Origin: Saururus chinensis
Taxonomy: Eukaryota > Streptophyta > Magnoliopsida > Piperales > Saururaceae
DNA length: 64,000 nucleotides
Assembly: GCA_035235625.1 (NCBI GenBank)
Contig: CP141142.1
Location: 14,290,995 to 14,354,994, forward strand
Reading direction: 5' to 3'
The notes under the pieces were generated by a model. The model was not told the origin of the DNA, did not search any database, and worked only from the letters and a program-made list of their open reading frames with translations. Of this stretch, positions 1-11,756 are shown in pieces. The position numbers and the translations under genes are program-made. The first letter of the stretch is position 1; each line of letters begins with the position of its first letter.

Positions 1-56
1 GGGATATCGTCGATGATTTAAACATGTTGGAACTGAATATTGATGACGGCTAGTTA

Positions 57-419
57 ATGACGGGTAGCTTGCAAGCTAAGGATTACCAAAAGCTCCTCGA
101 ATTGGGTGCATGTTTTCTAAGTCTGTTGCATTTCAAGAGGGTCTTGATCGACTTAGCAATAAAGGTGAATTTCACATATCGTGTTGTGGATGAAAACTGG
201 AATACGTATGCCGCAAAGTGCTCCAATGAAACTTGTAACTGGTACATAAGGGCTTCAAATATAGGAGAACATGTGATTGTCACAAGGTTAGTGCCGACTC
301 ATTCATGTGGAACCCAAAGGAAGTCAGTTGACCATCCCCTAGCATTGCACTTTTGGATAGCGAGAAAATACTATGGCCTCTTTAAAGACTCTATGGACAT
401 TACACCTAAGAGTAATTAA
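57..419 (+). pseudogene. MuDR-type transposase, N-terminal fragment
   Basis: The 120-residue frame contains the plant MuDR N-terminal zinc-binding pattern: a 'vdenWnTYAAKCsneTCNWYIRAS' style block with two cysteines five residues apart, followed by 'THSC' about 27 residues downstream. This domain normally precedes the DDE catalytic core of Mutator transposases and binds the terminal repeats. The frame stops at 419 and no DDE core or SWIM zinc finger follows, so this is a truncated, non-functional piece. Assignment rests on motif recognition. Confidence 0.6.
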
Positions 420-599
420 TTACAAAAAAATAGCATTTTTTTACAATTCATCTATATCAGGATCAAATTCCTTTTCGATTCGGGCCCAAAGTTAGCATCG
501 CATATCATCGGCCTGACCAAGCCTGTTATCTCGAGCTGTCTAAAATTTGGCTGAATGCCCCCCCTGCCAGTTTCGCTATGTAGTATATGACGAACAAAC

Positions 600-1030
600 C
601 ACAATCTTCATTTGTTTCCTAGTACAAGCATTTGTTGATCTTAGTCAGTGGCCACATCCGAGCCCCCTTTATCTTAAGTGTCTTCTCCATTCCATTGGCA
701 ACATGTTTCCTTACACTGTCCATCTCAGCAAAGTGGTGACTGTTATCACCCTTTAGTGGATTGTACCACCTAAATCGCTTCTCCCTGCAGCAGATAATAA
801 GCAATAGGAAGTGGCCCTTGACATAAATAGGAATGAAACCACTCTTCGTGTTAACATTCAGGCCTCTCAACAATATGCTAGAGAGTTTCCCCTCCTTCTC
901 TGCAGGCCCTTCCCCAATGCCGACGTTAAAGTAGTGTTGAATAGCAAACTTGCCGAAAAAATAGTTGAGGTACGTGCCTAGATTTCTCATATTGCATTCA
1001 TCTAGTAGTTGGAAGAAGAAGTCGATGACC
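600..1030 (-). pseudogene. Ulp1/SENP-like C48 cysteine protease domain, last exon
   Basis: The 123-residue minus frame (990-619) reads '...IPIYVKGHFLLLIICCREKRF', then 'WYNPLKGD' and a tail of basic helix and 'KINKCLY'. In Ulp1-type SUMO proteases the catalytic His lies in such a 'H(W/F)xLlvi' strand and is followed by an Asp on the next strand. The expected Q-x5-DCG active-site block would lie just past this exon and was not found intact. The exon's 5' side is at about 1020-1030. This would be the C-terminal exon of the minus-strand gene whose upstream exons lie at 1443-1783 and 11757-13950. Transposon-borne Ulp1 copies are usually not host genes. Confidence 0.5.
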
Positions 1031-1442
1031 TACACAATACCATACGGTTAGTAATGACACTATATGAGACCGATCGTCATATGACTTTACACGATTTGTG
1101 TCTATACTGTGTTTACGATCACATGATTAATTCACAAGTCGTGTATTAATTAACACGCTAGTTTTACTTCAGCAATTACAAGTCGATAGTTAGCATATAT
1201 GGAAACCAACGATATGATTATGTGTCATGTAATCGATAAAACGATAATTCATTGTAATATGTGTAAGATATTCAATCATTTGATTGATAACACGATAGAG
1301 CTTAAAACATATGAGTAATGAATAGATATCACCTCATTCGTTATGCACTCCTGCTTTAATAGAGATAGGTAGTTGGTGTAGAGGAGTGTCTCTATGGGCC
1401 ACGACTTGTATGGGTTTGACAAAAATTCTGTGATAATTTCTT

Positions 1443-1783
1443 TCACCTTCGTTTCCTAAAACTCTAGGTGGAACAACAATTCTGTGTCAAGATAGTCCTT
1501 CGGCCTCAGACTTGTCTCCTCCTTGTCATCTTAGTCGCAATATCTTCTTTGGCATCTTCAACATTGCGGATACTCTCCATTATGTCCACATCTATTGCAG
1601 GAGTATCTGATATAGTGCATTCACTGGAAACTGCGATTGGGGCTATTGGTTCCGGGGTGGGAGACTTTGGATGTGCCTGACAGATAATGCTTGGGGCAGG
1701 GACCGAAGCCAGAGGTAGTTCATCACCAGGCTTTCAAAGCTGGTGACTATATCCAAACTTTGCCATCTTCTCATCAACGTAGC
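1443..1783 (-). pseudogene. Ulp1-bearing gene: Pro/Ser-rich linker downstream of the Athila insertion
   Basis: On the minus strand, one frame just left of the Athila insertion reads 'VDEKMAKFGYSHQL' and stops. Another frame then gives a Pro/Ser/Ala-rich stretch ('LASVPAPSIICQAHPKSP') and a helical acidic piece ('AIDVDIMESIRNVEDAKED'). This composition matches the low-complexity linker between the N-terminal DUF1985-like part and the protease part of transposon-borne Ulp1 proteins. It continues the frame that ends at 11757 on the other side of the insertion. Exon borders are not established. Confidence 0.4.
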
Positions 1784-3206
1784 TGATAAGTATGAAATAT
1801 ATATCTATTTTATATGCCTTTTTACCTTATTTGTAAGTATAGATTAGGTTAATTTAGTGTTAGTTATGGTTTATTTAGATTAAGATAGTTATTAATATTT
1901 TAGTTTGATTATTAATTAATTTTAGAAGTTATTAGTAGTTTACACATGTAATTAATCAAGTTGGGATTTTAATTACATTCTACATGTCTAAAATATGGTA
2001 TTTTATATTTTGTAGGCAAAATACGCTTATCGAGGTACTTAGATGACGTTTAAAATAATTTAAAATAGTCTTGACATGCTTTAAAGTAATTTGCACAACT
2101 TTTTAGAGTTATAAACAAGTTGGAAATTAATATGGACATGAAGAAAGAGCTTAATGAACATAAATTGAGCTGTCCAAATTGCAGAAAACAGTGTAGCCGA
2201 TTGAACGGGGTGTCTTTAGTATCAAACGGCTAAATGTGATTTTGAAGAAAAATCCAATACATGCAATCGAACAGGCATGCAGGGCGATTGATCAGGATAA
2301 CGCGCAGTTTCCTAGTTTTAGCCAATTTTCAATCCTTTTCATATTGGACTTTTTTCTCCGGCTCTTATGCCTATATAAAGACGTATTTGGCTCGAAATTG
2401 GGGGATTCCAAGAGATTTTCTGAATAGAAAATAGGAAGAAGAAGATGAAAGAGAACTTAAAGCTTTTAATGGAGATTCAAGTGCTTTCTTCTACAATAGA
2501 AGGCTAGACTTTTCTTTTACTTAGGAGTTGATGAAGCTATAGATAAGTTTCAGTTTCTTTTTTTTTTTTATTTAGATCTCAGTTTTGAATGATGACAATT
2601 GTATGATAAAGATTTCCTTTTTAATGGAAGAGCTTTTAATATTTATTCAAGTCTATGTTGATTTATTGTCTTGTAGATGATAGATTGATGTGGTTTTGAT
2701 ATTTATGTCGATTCTAATTTCTGTGATTTAGATGAGATGGTCAAGCATTAGTTTTAATGTTTAGATAATTAATGAATTGTATGAATTATACTAAGATTAG
2801 ACGAGTCATGCCTATATCTAGTTTAGTGTAGATGATTTGTGCTATTGTCGAAGATAGTTCATGCTATAAATTTAATTAATGATTATTTTTGAAGTAATTC
2901 TAGCTTCTAGCTGAGAATACTTGTTCATATTAAGACTAGATTTAGGTTAAAAGTTAAGGAATTATTATAGTTTTATAGTGGATTTGATTTCCTAAGTAAA
3001 TTTCATCATATTAATCTCTTGCTCTTAATCTAGTTGATTCCTCTCTTTTGCTTAATTTAAGTTTAAGTTATTTTTAGTTTTTAATCAATAAATTCCTCTT
3101 TAGATTTAGTAATAATTTATCCGCCCCTAAGGTTCGACAACCCTTAAATACTTATCCTAGTACAATAACCTTGTACACTTGCAAAGGGTTTAATTATAAA
3201 TGATCA
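1784..3206 (+). repeat. 5' LTR of the Athila-type element
   Basis: 1423 bp, TG...CA ends, colinear with 10335-11756 (1422 bp). A TATA box (CTATATAAAG) lies at 2371-2380, about 590 bp into the LTR, with the likely transcription start shortly after it. The 3' end (GTACACTTGCAAAGGGTTTA) is the usual Athila-type LTR end. Confidence 0.92.
2371..2380 (+). promoter_or_regulatory. TATA box of the Athila 5' LTR
   Basis: CTATATAAAG, preserved at the same offset in the 3' LTR (10921-10930). It is the best TATA match in the LTR. Confidence 0.6.
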
Positions 3207-3212
3207 AGTTTT

Positions 3213-3230
3213 TGGCGCAGTTGCCGGGGA
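3213..3230 (+). other. Primer binding site, tRNA-Asp type
   Basis: TGGCGCAGTTGCCGGGGA begins 6 bp after the LTR end. It is complementary to the 3' end of plant tRNA-Asp(GTC) with one mismatch (A in place of C at 3219). This primer is typical for the Athila group. Confidence 0.85.
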
Positions 3231-3943
3231 CGGTGTTGATTTGTTACTAAATTAGTACTAGGATAATTCTAGCTACTTTAGTTTCATTTAATTTAGTTTT
3301 GAGGTTACTTCTTAGTTTCTTACCTTCTTTTAATTTGATCTTATGGGTTGAGTTGAAGACTATGCTCTCTACACTTGTGGCCACAAGTGGATATCGACAA
3401 GCATAGTGCTTCTCTTCGGTTTGCAATATCCTTTTCTCTTTATTTTTATTTATTTTTAGTTAGTTTTTGCTTATTATTCCCTTTTTTACATTTAAAATTA
3501 TGTGTTGTGTTTGTGGTGTATGTGTAAGGACCCTCATCTTTAAACCGGGTTTTGATTTTCTTTAATTATGGGTTATCGTAATATTAACGCATTTTCTGAT
3601 CTTATTCGGTGATTTCGTAAAATAAATAGTGTTTGTGATGGTTTTAACCAAAATTAACTTCAACATTAGTGGTTTTAAGTGATTTTAGACCAAATGTGAA
3701 TTTTTGGGATTTTTCAGAATTTTTACTATTTTCCCAAAAATTAGGGTTTTGGCGGGACCCCTGTGGGCCCCACCGTCGAAAATTTTATTTTTGGGTCAAA
3801 TGAATCTAGACTTATACTTAGGTCACACAAAAAATTTTAGAATTTTATTAGGCTTAATTTGTGCTTAAATTTACAAAATAACCATTTTTAGCCTACTTTT
3901 CATATTTACACCCCAAAACTTACCTATGCATACTCAAACCCTT

Positions 3944-3953
3944 ACTATAAAAG
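3944..3953 (+). promoter_or_regulatory. TATA box of solo LTR copy 1
   Basis: ACTATAAAAG, followed by GGGCAAACC. The related LTR at 33294 has ACTATAAATAG at the equivalent place (33712-33722). Confidence 0.5.
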
Positions 3954-5142
3954 GGCAAACCTGAGCCATTTCCATTTTTGGGAATAGGCTAAGGAAGGAG
4001 GGCTGGCGTAATCCCCACTTAGGCCCGAATTAGAAGCCGATTAAGGTAAGCTTACTCTAATTAAGCACTAATCCATGGCTTTCTTCTTAATTTCTTCCAA
4101 ATCTACCATTTTCCCCTTAATTCAATTCGTTTTTGACCATCAAAAGCTACTGATTTGTGTTTTACTACAAACCCTAACATTCAAAATTCGATTTTTACTA
4201 CCAACAAGCCCTAGATCTAAGATTTAATTAGGGATTTCTTGAGTAAATCGATTTCTATTAGAGTTTAATTCAAACTCATTGTGTTTTCAAGGATTTCAAG
4301 AAGGGTGACTCTTCAATCCGAGCTTAATCAAGTGCTGAGGTAATGGGTCTACTAGTTACACACACACATGTGGGGGTAGTGAGTTGATTTTCAAGCATGT
4401 TGATATGCATTATATGAAATGCTTCTACTAGTTACACATACATACATGTGGGGGTTAAATGTTGATGTTGAAGCTTGATATTGTGATTATGAATGATGCA
4501 TTAGGGGCTGATGAGAGCACTTATCATGGATTAGGATTCATGTATGTTTTGCCCACGTATGTACCATGCTGCATGCATCATAAAAATGGATTTCCAATTG
4601 AGGCTTCATCGTGGTTAATCGAATTTGACCGATTGGATGCAATGTAATGGAATTGTGTGCCGGATTGATAGGTCGTGGATTAATCGCAAATTGATTGGTC
4701 CGAAAGGACATATTTTGATTTGAGTTCCTGTGTAGAACGAGTGCACTCCCCGGGTTGAGTCTAATTAAATGGAATGATGTGGGGACGAGTTGTGTACTTG
4801 TCTTGCGGATTGTGAGAATGTTATTATGTGTGTCATCTGGACCCTGAGAATCCAGTGTGGTATGCCGTGTGCACCCCGCTACCACGTGTTCTAGGGTTCT
4901 CTGTGTGAGAACTCGGGCTCTTCCCTCCGCAGGAGATGTCCCTGGGCGAACACCCCTGCTCTAGATTCTCTGTGTGAGAATGGGACATCCTTGGCCAGGA
5001 TCGTCCAGGGGGAGCAGTATTAAGGATTGAGAACCCCAATCTTTCTTGAATTCTTGTGTAGAATTTTGGACCATGACACGCCTTCGTGGCCTTGTCTATG
5101 CTCCCGTCTGTGTAACGTTAATGTGTGATTACTCCTTGATGG

Positions 5143-5420
5143 AGGTTGATGTTGATGTTATGCATGTTGGAATATGTATGTTACAGATACATCCATGCAG
5201 GTTGATGTCGATGTTATGCATGTTGGAATATGTATGTTACAGATACATCCATGCAGGTTGATGTCGATGTTATGCATGTTGGAATATGTATGTTACAGAT
5301 ACATCCATGCAGGTTGATGTTGATGTTATGCATGTGGAATATGTATGTTAGAGATACATCCATGTAGGTTGATGTTGATGTTATGCATGTGGAATATGTA
5401 TGTTAGAGATACATCCATGC
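5143..5420 (+). repeat. 56 bp minisatellite, five units, in solo LTR copy 1
   Basis: Units start at 5143, 5199, 5255, 5311 and 5366 (56, 56, 56, 55 and 55 bp). Each begins AGGTTGATGT and ends CATCCATG. Units 1-3 are nearly identical. Units 4-5 share a one-base deletion (GTTGG to GTGG) and an AGAG for ACAG change, so at least two rounds of duplication took place. Confidence 0.95.
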
Positions 5421-5609
5421 AGGTTGATTATGCACTATGATGCAGTGTTAGGTGATATGAAAGTGTGATAAGAAAATGATGCACCATATAATTCATTGAT
5501 TTTGAATGATTATATCGCTATGCTATCGCATTTTTTGATGTTGTTAGTGATATTAAAACCATTGCTGAGTTTGTTAAACTCACCCCTCTTTGCGTGTTTT
5601 GATTTGGGG

Positions 5610-5629
5610 CTGCGTGGTGCAACACGCAG
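5610..5629 (+). promoter_or_regulatory. Perfect inverted repeat (hairpin) in solo LTR copy 1
   Basis: CTGCGTG - GTGCAA - CACGCAG: 7 bp arms and a 6 base loop. The sister LTR keeps the loop and has CTGCATG/CATGCAG arms (36084-36103). Its role is unknown. It could be an RNA hairpin in the LTR transcript or a protein site. Confidence 0.6.
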
Positions 5630-6121
5630 ACGGACAGGATCGCCTCTTCGAGGAAAGGTTGGAGGTGGCTTGGATATGATCGTGGAGTTCTTTGTGTGGT
5701 TGATTTTCCTTAGTTATGTTGTTGTTCAGGACCTTTGTGTAGGGTTCTTGTTTTGGTTTTATGTCACATTTTACTGTTGTGATGCTTATAACTTATTTTG
5801 TGCCGGTGTGGGCTTTACTTGACTAAGCTTGTGGGTTTGAGATTGTTGTTTACTTTGTGATAAGCAACACATTTTCCTTCCCTTTTTATTTACTTTTGCT
5901 CAAAGGATTGTGCGCACTCTGTGTTTCTGTTAATCGCCCGTGGTTAGGGTTAAGTCTTCCGCTAGATCATTTCTCAACCCCCGCGCACTTGACCGGCCCC
6001 TGGACCGGTTTGGCTCGGGTCGGGCATCGCCGGGGCGTGACAGTATGCGTGGTCATCGCTCCTTACTCCCCGATTAGTACCATTTGACCTTGAGCCTGAG
6101 CGGGCATCTAAGAGAGCTAAG

Positions 6122-6820
6122 TTGCCCTCGACCTACATCCCTACACCCCCAAACTCACCCACCAATTCCTCCTCCCACACTACTTCTACCCCCATCATGG
6201 ATGAACATCAGTTAGTAGATGCACCACTCAAAGCTCTAAGGGAGTATTATAATCCCAATGAGTACACCTCCTCTTCATGCATTAGGCTGCCAGTAGTCGT
6301 TGCTCAAAATTATGAGATTAAGCCTAATGTTATTCAAATGCTTCCATCTTTTTATGGGCTTAATAAGGAAAACCCGTATAGGCACCTAGATGACTTCTTA
6401 GAATTATGCACAACTTTTAAGCTCTCAAATTTAATCGATGAGGTCGTCCAACTTCGGCTTTTCCCTTTCACACTGAAAGATAAGGCTAAAGAATGACTCC
6501 ACTCATTAGAGCCAAACCCTATCACAACATGGGCCCAAATGCAATAAGAGTTCCTCAAAAAGTATTTCCCCATAGGTAAGACTAACCAAATGAGAAAGGC
6601 TATAACCACTTTTGCCCAACTTCCTACTGAACAGTTCCATGAGAGTTGGGATAGACTTAAGAACCTTCTTAGGAGGTGTCCTCATCATGCTGCCCCTAAG
6701 TGGCAATTAGTGCAATATTTTTATGAGTCTTACTGAACAAAACCGCCATCTTGTTGATGCAAGTTGTGGGGGTACTTTTTTGTTAAAAAAATGAAAATGA
6801 AGCATGGAAACTTTTTGAGG
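6122..6820 (+). pseudogene. Athila gag, N-terminal and capsid part
   Basis: The open part 6122-6496 carries the Athila gag landmarks: 'ALREYYNP', 'IQMLPSFYGLNKENPYRHLDDF' style capsid start and 'LRLFPFTLKDKAKE'. Translation past the TGA at 6494-6496 continues in the same family pattern ('FLKKYFP', 'LKNLLRRCPHH'), with further stops and a probable frameshift before 6823. Gag would form the nucleocapsid particle. This copy cannot make a full protein. The start used is the first Met after the nested solo LTR, and the true N-terminus may lie elsewhere. Confidence 0.75.
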
Positions 6821-6822
6821 AC

Positions 6823-7449
6823 TTGAGTGAAAATTCTCTTCAACATGCTACGTTGAATAGAAATGAGAATGAATTATCTACCTTGAACAATGCCCCCTAT
6901 AGGGATGGCTTGTATGAAGTCAAAAACTCATTAGACCTCTCCTCCAAAGTTGATACTTTGAGTAGAAAGCTGGACCTTCTTATGACTTCAACGCACCAGC
7001 TCACTCCCTTCACTCAAGATGCATGTACAATATGCCTTAACCCAGCCCATACTATCCTGGAGTGTCCCTCTGCATCTCAATTTTCTGAGCTTGTCCAAGA
7101 TTATGTAAATGCCACCCAATCCTTCCTTAGGGTTGAGAACAATCTATTTTTAAACACATATAACCTTGAGAGGAGGAATCATCCTAACTTTTCCTGGTGG
7201 GTACAAAACCAAGGGGTTGTTGGCAATCAACCCCTTAGACAACCATTCCAAGTCCTACCAATCCCTATCCACCAACCTCAAGTGCAACCTCTGTATGTCC
7301 AACCTAATAGGAGTTCAAGTTTTGAAGAAAAGGTCTTCAGTGCCCTACAAGGCATTCAATCTCAATCCCAACTCCTTGACTCTTACACACAATCTATAGC
7401 AAAGTTGGAAACCCAAATTGAACAACTAGCCAATGCTATCAATAAGTGA
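6823..7449 (+). pseudogene. Athila gag, C-terminal part with zinc knuckle
   Basis: This 208-residue frame has a CCHC-type knuckle at about residues 67-80 (C-x2-C-x4-H-x4-C, 'CTICLNPAHTILEC'), followed by a Gln/Pro-rich segment and a C-terminal helix ('LETQIEQLANAINK'), as in Athila gag proteins. It ends with TGA at 7447-7449. A linker of about 500 bp, open in short pieces only, leads to the protease. Confidence 0.75.
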
Positions 7450-7969
7450 GAGACGAGAACATTACTGAGTCAGCCCCAACAAAACCCTAAAGGTCAATGT
7501 GGAGTAGAAATAGTCTCTTCCTCTAATGAACAAGTTCAGTCCATAACTACCCTTAGGATTGGTCAACACATTGATAACCAAGTTGGAAGGGAGTCCTTGG
7601 GTAGCACAAATAAAGAGTTAGACAATCCAGCCCCCTAATGAGCCTTAGAGTGAGCCAAATTCAAAGGAGTTAGTCTCTCCTTCCCCTTCCTCAGAGTCAT
7701 AGTCTAAGACCACTTCCAAGGGATCTTATATCCCTCGGGCACCTTTTCCTCAGTGTCTTGACATTGCCCCACCATTTAGAAAGAGCACGACTAAGATAGA
7801 TGATATTCTTGAAACTTTTAAACAAGTCAAAATTAATCTCCCCCTCTTAGATGTCATTAAGTAAGTCTCTGTTTATGCGAAGTTCCTCGAAGACCTATGC
7901 ACTCAAAAGCATAAATCTAAGACCCATGTGTCTAAGAAGGTCTTTCTCACCGAATAAGTTAGCTCTCTT

Positions 7970-8542
7970 TTGAAGTTCACCCCACCTAAGTATAAGGACC
8001 CAGGAGTGCCTACTATTTCTTGTGTCATAGGCAATCACTCCATTCATAGAGCCCTCCTTGACCTTGGTGCGAGTGTCAATCTACTCCCTTACTCGGTGTA
8101 TGAGCAATTAGAGTTAGGAGACTTGCAACCTACATTGGTTACTCTTCAGTTAGCTAATTGTTCCGTGCGTAAACCTCGGGGAGTCATTGAGGATGTCTTA
8201 GTGAAGGTTGACTAATTCTTTTTCCTTGTTGATTTTATTATATTAGATATGGAGACCGGTGTCAACTCCAAATATCAGATTCCTATCATTTTAGGTCGCC
8301 CTTTCCTTGCCACAGCTAATGCATGCATAAATTGTAGGACGGGGGTAATGGAGATGACCTTTGGGAACATAATAGTGCAACTAAATATTTTTGATGTGTC
8401 CAACAATTTACCTGCAACTTCTAATGCTGAATGTTTTATGGTAGATAATTTTAGGTTTGAAGCTTATGATAGAGGTCCATCTTTTGTAGCAACAACTCAT
8501 AATCAAGTCATGCCTTCTAATTTTTCTGCATCATCTTTTTGA
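7970..8542 (+). pseudogene. Athila aspartic protease
   Basis: Two successive frames carry the retroviral-type protease landmarks: 'ALLDLGASVNLLPYSVY' at 8054-8104, where the active-site DTG has become DLG, and 'ILGRPFLATA' near 8290. A stop at 8213-8215 separates them. The catalytic change means the enzyme would be inactive. Reverse transcriptase normally follows within a few hundred bases, and none does. Confidence 0.8.
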
Positions 8543-10334
8543 AGACTTAAGAGAATATCAAATGCTAATCTACCAGCCACCCTGATATATTTGAGAATGT
8601 TGGCAATGTCTAGCTAAAGACAATAAACTTAACGCTTCTTGGGAGGCAACCCATGTTTTTGATATTTTTTTCCTTCCTTTTGTTTATTTTCTTTGCTTTA
8701 TTTAGGTTTTATTTACTTATTTTTCTCAGCTTTTATTTTTTTTCTCATTAAAGTTTTTCTTCTTTTATGGGATATAATATTTTAGGTTTGGGGGAATGCT
8801 CATCACTTATATTTACTTCTTTTCTCCAATCCTATGTACTTCACTTTCAAATTAGTGGATTAGTTAAGCTTTCAAGTGATATCTTTCTTTCATTCTCTTA
8901 CTTATTCTTGTCATTGTAATATATATTTTCTTTAACATTGAGGACAATGTTCCTTTTAGGTTTGGGGTGTAGAAAGTTATTTTTCTTTTAGGATGTTTTA
9001 GAGTATTTTTTTGTTATTTATTTTGTTTTCTTTTCTTTTGAGTGGGTTTTATCGCTTATTTTCTTTTAAAAGCATATGTATGTTTTTAAATAGATCAATT
9101 TCATGAAGAAAGTTCAAGTAATTAATTAAGTGATGAAAATAACTAAGTGAGTAATTTCTATTTTATTTTCTTTATCTTGGATAATTGTCCTTATATTTTT
9201 AAATCACATTTCACACACTTGAAACTTGTAGGAATATAATTTTATGATTTATTACTTATAATCTTAGTGGGATATCTTTAACTAAGCATATTTTTTAAAA
9301 ACGTGACAATTGAGTATTTTTTTAATATTTTATGATAAATCTTTATGTTTAGCTTTTATTTGATTTTTGTTTGGAATAAGTGTATAATGAAAAAAAATGA
9401 AAAAAAAAGAATGAAAAAAAATGAAAAAAAAAATATAGATTGAATGAAAAAAATTTGATGAAAAAAAAAGAGAGTAAATGTTTGTTTCTCTTTTTACTGA
9501 GTAACCGGACTTTGTGCCTAGGCAAGTATAAGGGATCACGTCAAAAAGTAAAAAGTTGAGATAAATTCTTTTATAACTTGCTTGGTTTTGTAGCCTGTAT
9601 AGTTCAAGTTATTAAGCCCGAGCGATGTTTTAATACCTAGTGCCTTGAGCCAACTGGATTAGGGATACTGACCTAACACTTGTTACATGAACTATTTAGA
9701 AAGATTAATAGAATTAAGTATTGCACAAGTCATATTTTGATGTATATTATGCTCTTATTCCCTGAATTTAATTAACATTTGAAGGCTATTACATGAGGGT
9801 TTATTATGATATGTTAAGGATGAAAGATTGTCGTTGTTATATTTTTTAGTTAGTGAACTTTAATGAGCTTGGTTAATGGGTCACATAAGATATGCTTGTT
9901 AATAAAGAATGAAATTGTATGTCTACAAAGTTTCTACACTTTATGTTTTTGAAATGTATATATGTAGTTGCACAATTATTTCTAAGATGGGGTTATAGAA
10001 TGGATTATTCCTTACTTAAAAGTGATCAGATCGAAATTGTTTACTTGTTTCAAGTATTTGTGGTTGGTTCTTTTTAAAAATAGGTATGTGTTTTTAAGAG
10101 AAGATTGTTTTTTGATTTTTTTTTCTTATTTTTTTTTTAGGTTTTGATGTTTGTGGGTATCATCACTGGAAACCCTCACGAGACACAACTCGTCCAACTA
10201 GGGACACCTAGGGGTTTAAAGGCTTGTTGCATACACTAAATACAATCGTGATTCCCTACGAAAGTGGCATTTATTTATTTTTCTTGATTAGTTGTTTTGC
10301 TCAAGGATAAGCAAAATATAGGTTTGGGGGCATT
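8543..10334 (+). other. Athila 3' non-coding region and polypurine tract
   Basis: There is no recognisable coding sequence here. 'CGCTTCTTGGGAGGCAACCC' (8634-8653) is a motif commonly seen downstream of pol in Athila-type elements. An A-rich run with repeated GAAAAAAAATG occupies about 9388-9475. The polypurine tract GGTTTGGGGGCATT (10321-10334) abuts the 3' LTR. The whole pol domain is missing between 8542 and here. Confidence 0.7.
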
Positions 10335-11756
10335 TGATAAGTATAAAATATATATATATTTTATATACCTTTTTACCTTATTTACAAGTATAGATTAGGT
10401 TAATTTAGTGTTAGTTATGGTTTATTTAGATTAAGATAGTTATTAATATTTTAGTTTGATTATTAATTAATTTTAGAAGTTATTAGTAGTTTAGACATGT
10501 AATTAATCAAGTTGGGATTTTAATTACATTCTACATGTCTAAAATATGGTATTTTATATTTTGTAGGCAAAATGCGCTTATCGAGGTACTTAGACGATGC
10601 TTAAAATAATTTAAAATAGTCTTGACACGTTTTAAAGTAATTTGGACAACTTTTCGGAGTTATAAATAAGTTGGAAATTAATATGGACTTGAAGAAAGAG
10701 CTTAATGAACATAAATTGAACTGTCTAGATTGCAGAAAATAGTGTAGCTGATCGAACGGGGCATTTTTAGTATCAAACAAGTAGATGTGATTTTGAAGAA
10801 AAATCCAATATAGGCAATCGAACAGGCATGCAGGGCGATTGATCAGGATAACGCGCAGTTTCCTAGTTTTAGCCAATTTTCAATCCTTTTCATATTGGAC
10901 TTTTTTCTCCGGCTCTTATGCCTATATAAAGACGTATTTGGCTCGAAATTGGGGGATTCCAGGAGATTTTCTGAATAGAAAATAGGAAGAAGAAGATGAA
11001 AGAGAACTTAAAGCTTTTAATGGAGATTCAAGTGCTTTCTTCTACAATAGAAGGCTAGACTTTTCTTTTACTTAGGAGTTGATGAAGCTATAGATAAGTT
11101 TCAGTTTCTTTTCTTTTCGATTTAGATCTCAGTTGTGAATGATGACAATTATATGATAAAGATTTCCTTTCTAATGGAAGAACTTTTAATATTTATTCAA
11201 GTCTATATTGATTTATTGTCTTGTAGATGATAGATTGATGTGGTTTTGATATTTATGTCGATTCTAATTTCTGTGATTTAGATGAGATGGTAAAGCATTA
11301 GTTTTAATGTTCAGATAATTAATAAATTGGATGAGTTATACTAAGATTAGACGAGTCATGCCTATAGCTAGTTTAGTATAGATGATTTGTGCTATTGTCG
11401 ACGATAGTTCATGCTATAAATTTAATTAATGATTATTTTTGAAGTAATTCTAGCTTGTAGCTGAGAATACTTGTTCATATTAACACTAGATTTAGGTTAA
11501 ACGTTAAGGAATTATTATGGTTTTATAGTGGATTCGATTTCCTAAGTAAATTCAATCATATTAATTTCTTGCTTTTAATCTAGTTGATTCCTTTCTTTTG
11601 CTTAATTTAAGTTTAAATTATTTTTAGTTCTTAATCAACAAATTCCTCTTTAGATTTAGTAATAATTCATCCATCTCTGAGGTTCGACAACCCTAAAATA
11701 CTTATCCTAGTACAATAACCTTGTACACTTGCAAAGGGTTTAATTATAAATGATCA
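10335..11756 (+). repeat. 3' LTR of the Athila-type element
   Basis: 1422 bp, TGATAAGTAT start and ATGATCA end, colinear with 1784-3206. The segment around 10660-10810 is the most diverged from the 5' LTR. The right target duplication GTAGC follows at 11757-11761. Confidence 0.92.

Larger units (their letters stand above)
3523..6042 (+). repeat. Solo LTR (family D, copy 1) inserted in the Athila leader
   Basis: 2520 bp starting TGTAAGGACCC and ending GGGGCGTGACA, flanked by the perfect duplication GTATG (3518-3522 and 6043-6047). There is no internal region or second LTR, so this is a solo LTR left by LTR-LTR recombination. A TATA box (ACTATAAAAG) lies at 3944-3953. It holds a 56 bp minisatellite (5143-5420) and a perfect 7 bp-arm hairpin (5610-5629). 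It is related to 33294-36537 and, in reverse, to 58661-61597. Long LTRs of this kind with TGTAA ends are usual for Tekay/Del-type chromoviruses, but no coding part is present to prove the lineage. Confidence 0.9.
1784..11756 (+). mobile_element. Athila-type Ty3/Gypsy retrotransposon, RT-less (TR-GAG-like), with nested solo LTR
   Basis: Two direct LTRs (1784-3206 and 10335-11756) begin TGATAAGTAT, end ATGATCA and are flanked by the perfect 5 bp duplication GTAGC (1779-1783 and 11757-11761). A tRNA-Asp-type primer site follows the 5' LTR and a polypurine tract precedes the 3' LTR. Gag and protease are recognisable and interrupted by stops, but no reverse transcriptase, RNase H or integrase lies between protease (ends 8542) and the 3' LTR. 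Known: gag-only elements that depend on partners (TR-GAG) exist in plants. The LTRs differ at scattered sites, roughly 95% identical by eye, which suggests an old but not ancient insertion. Confidence 0.9.
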
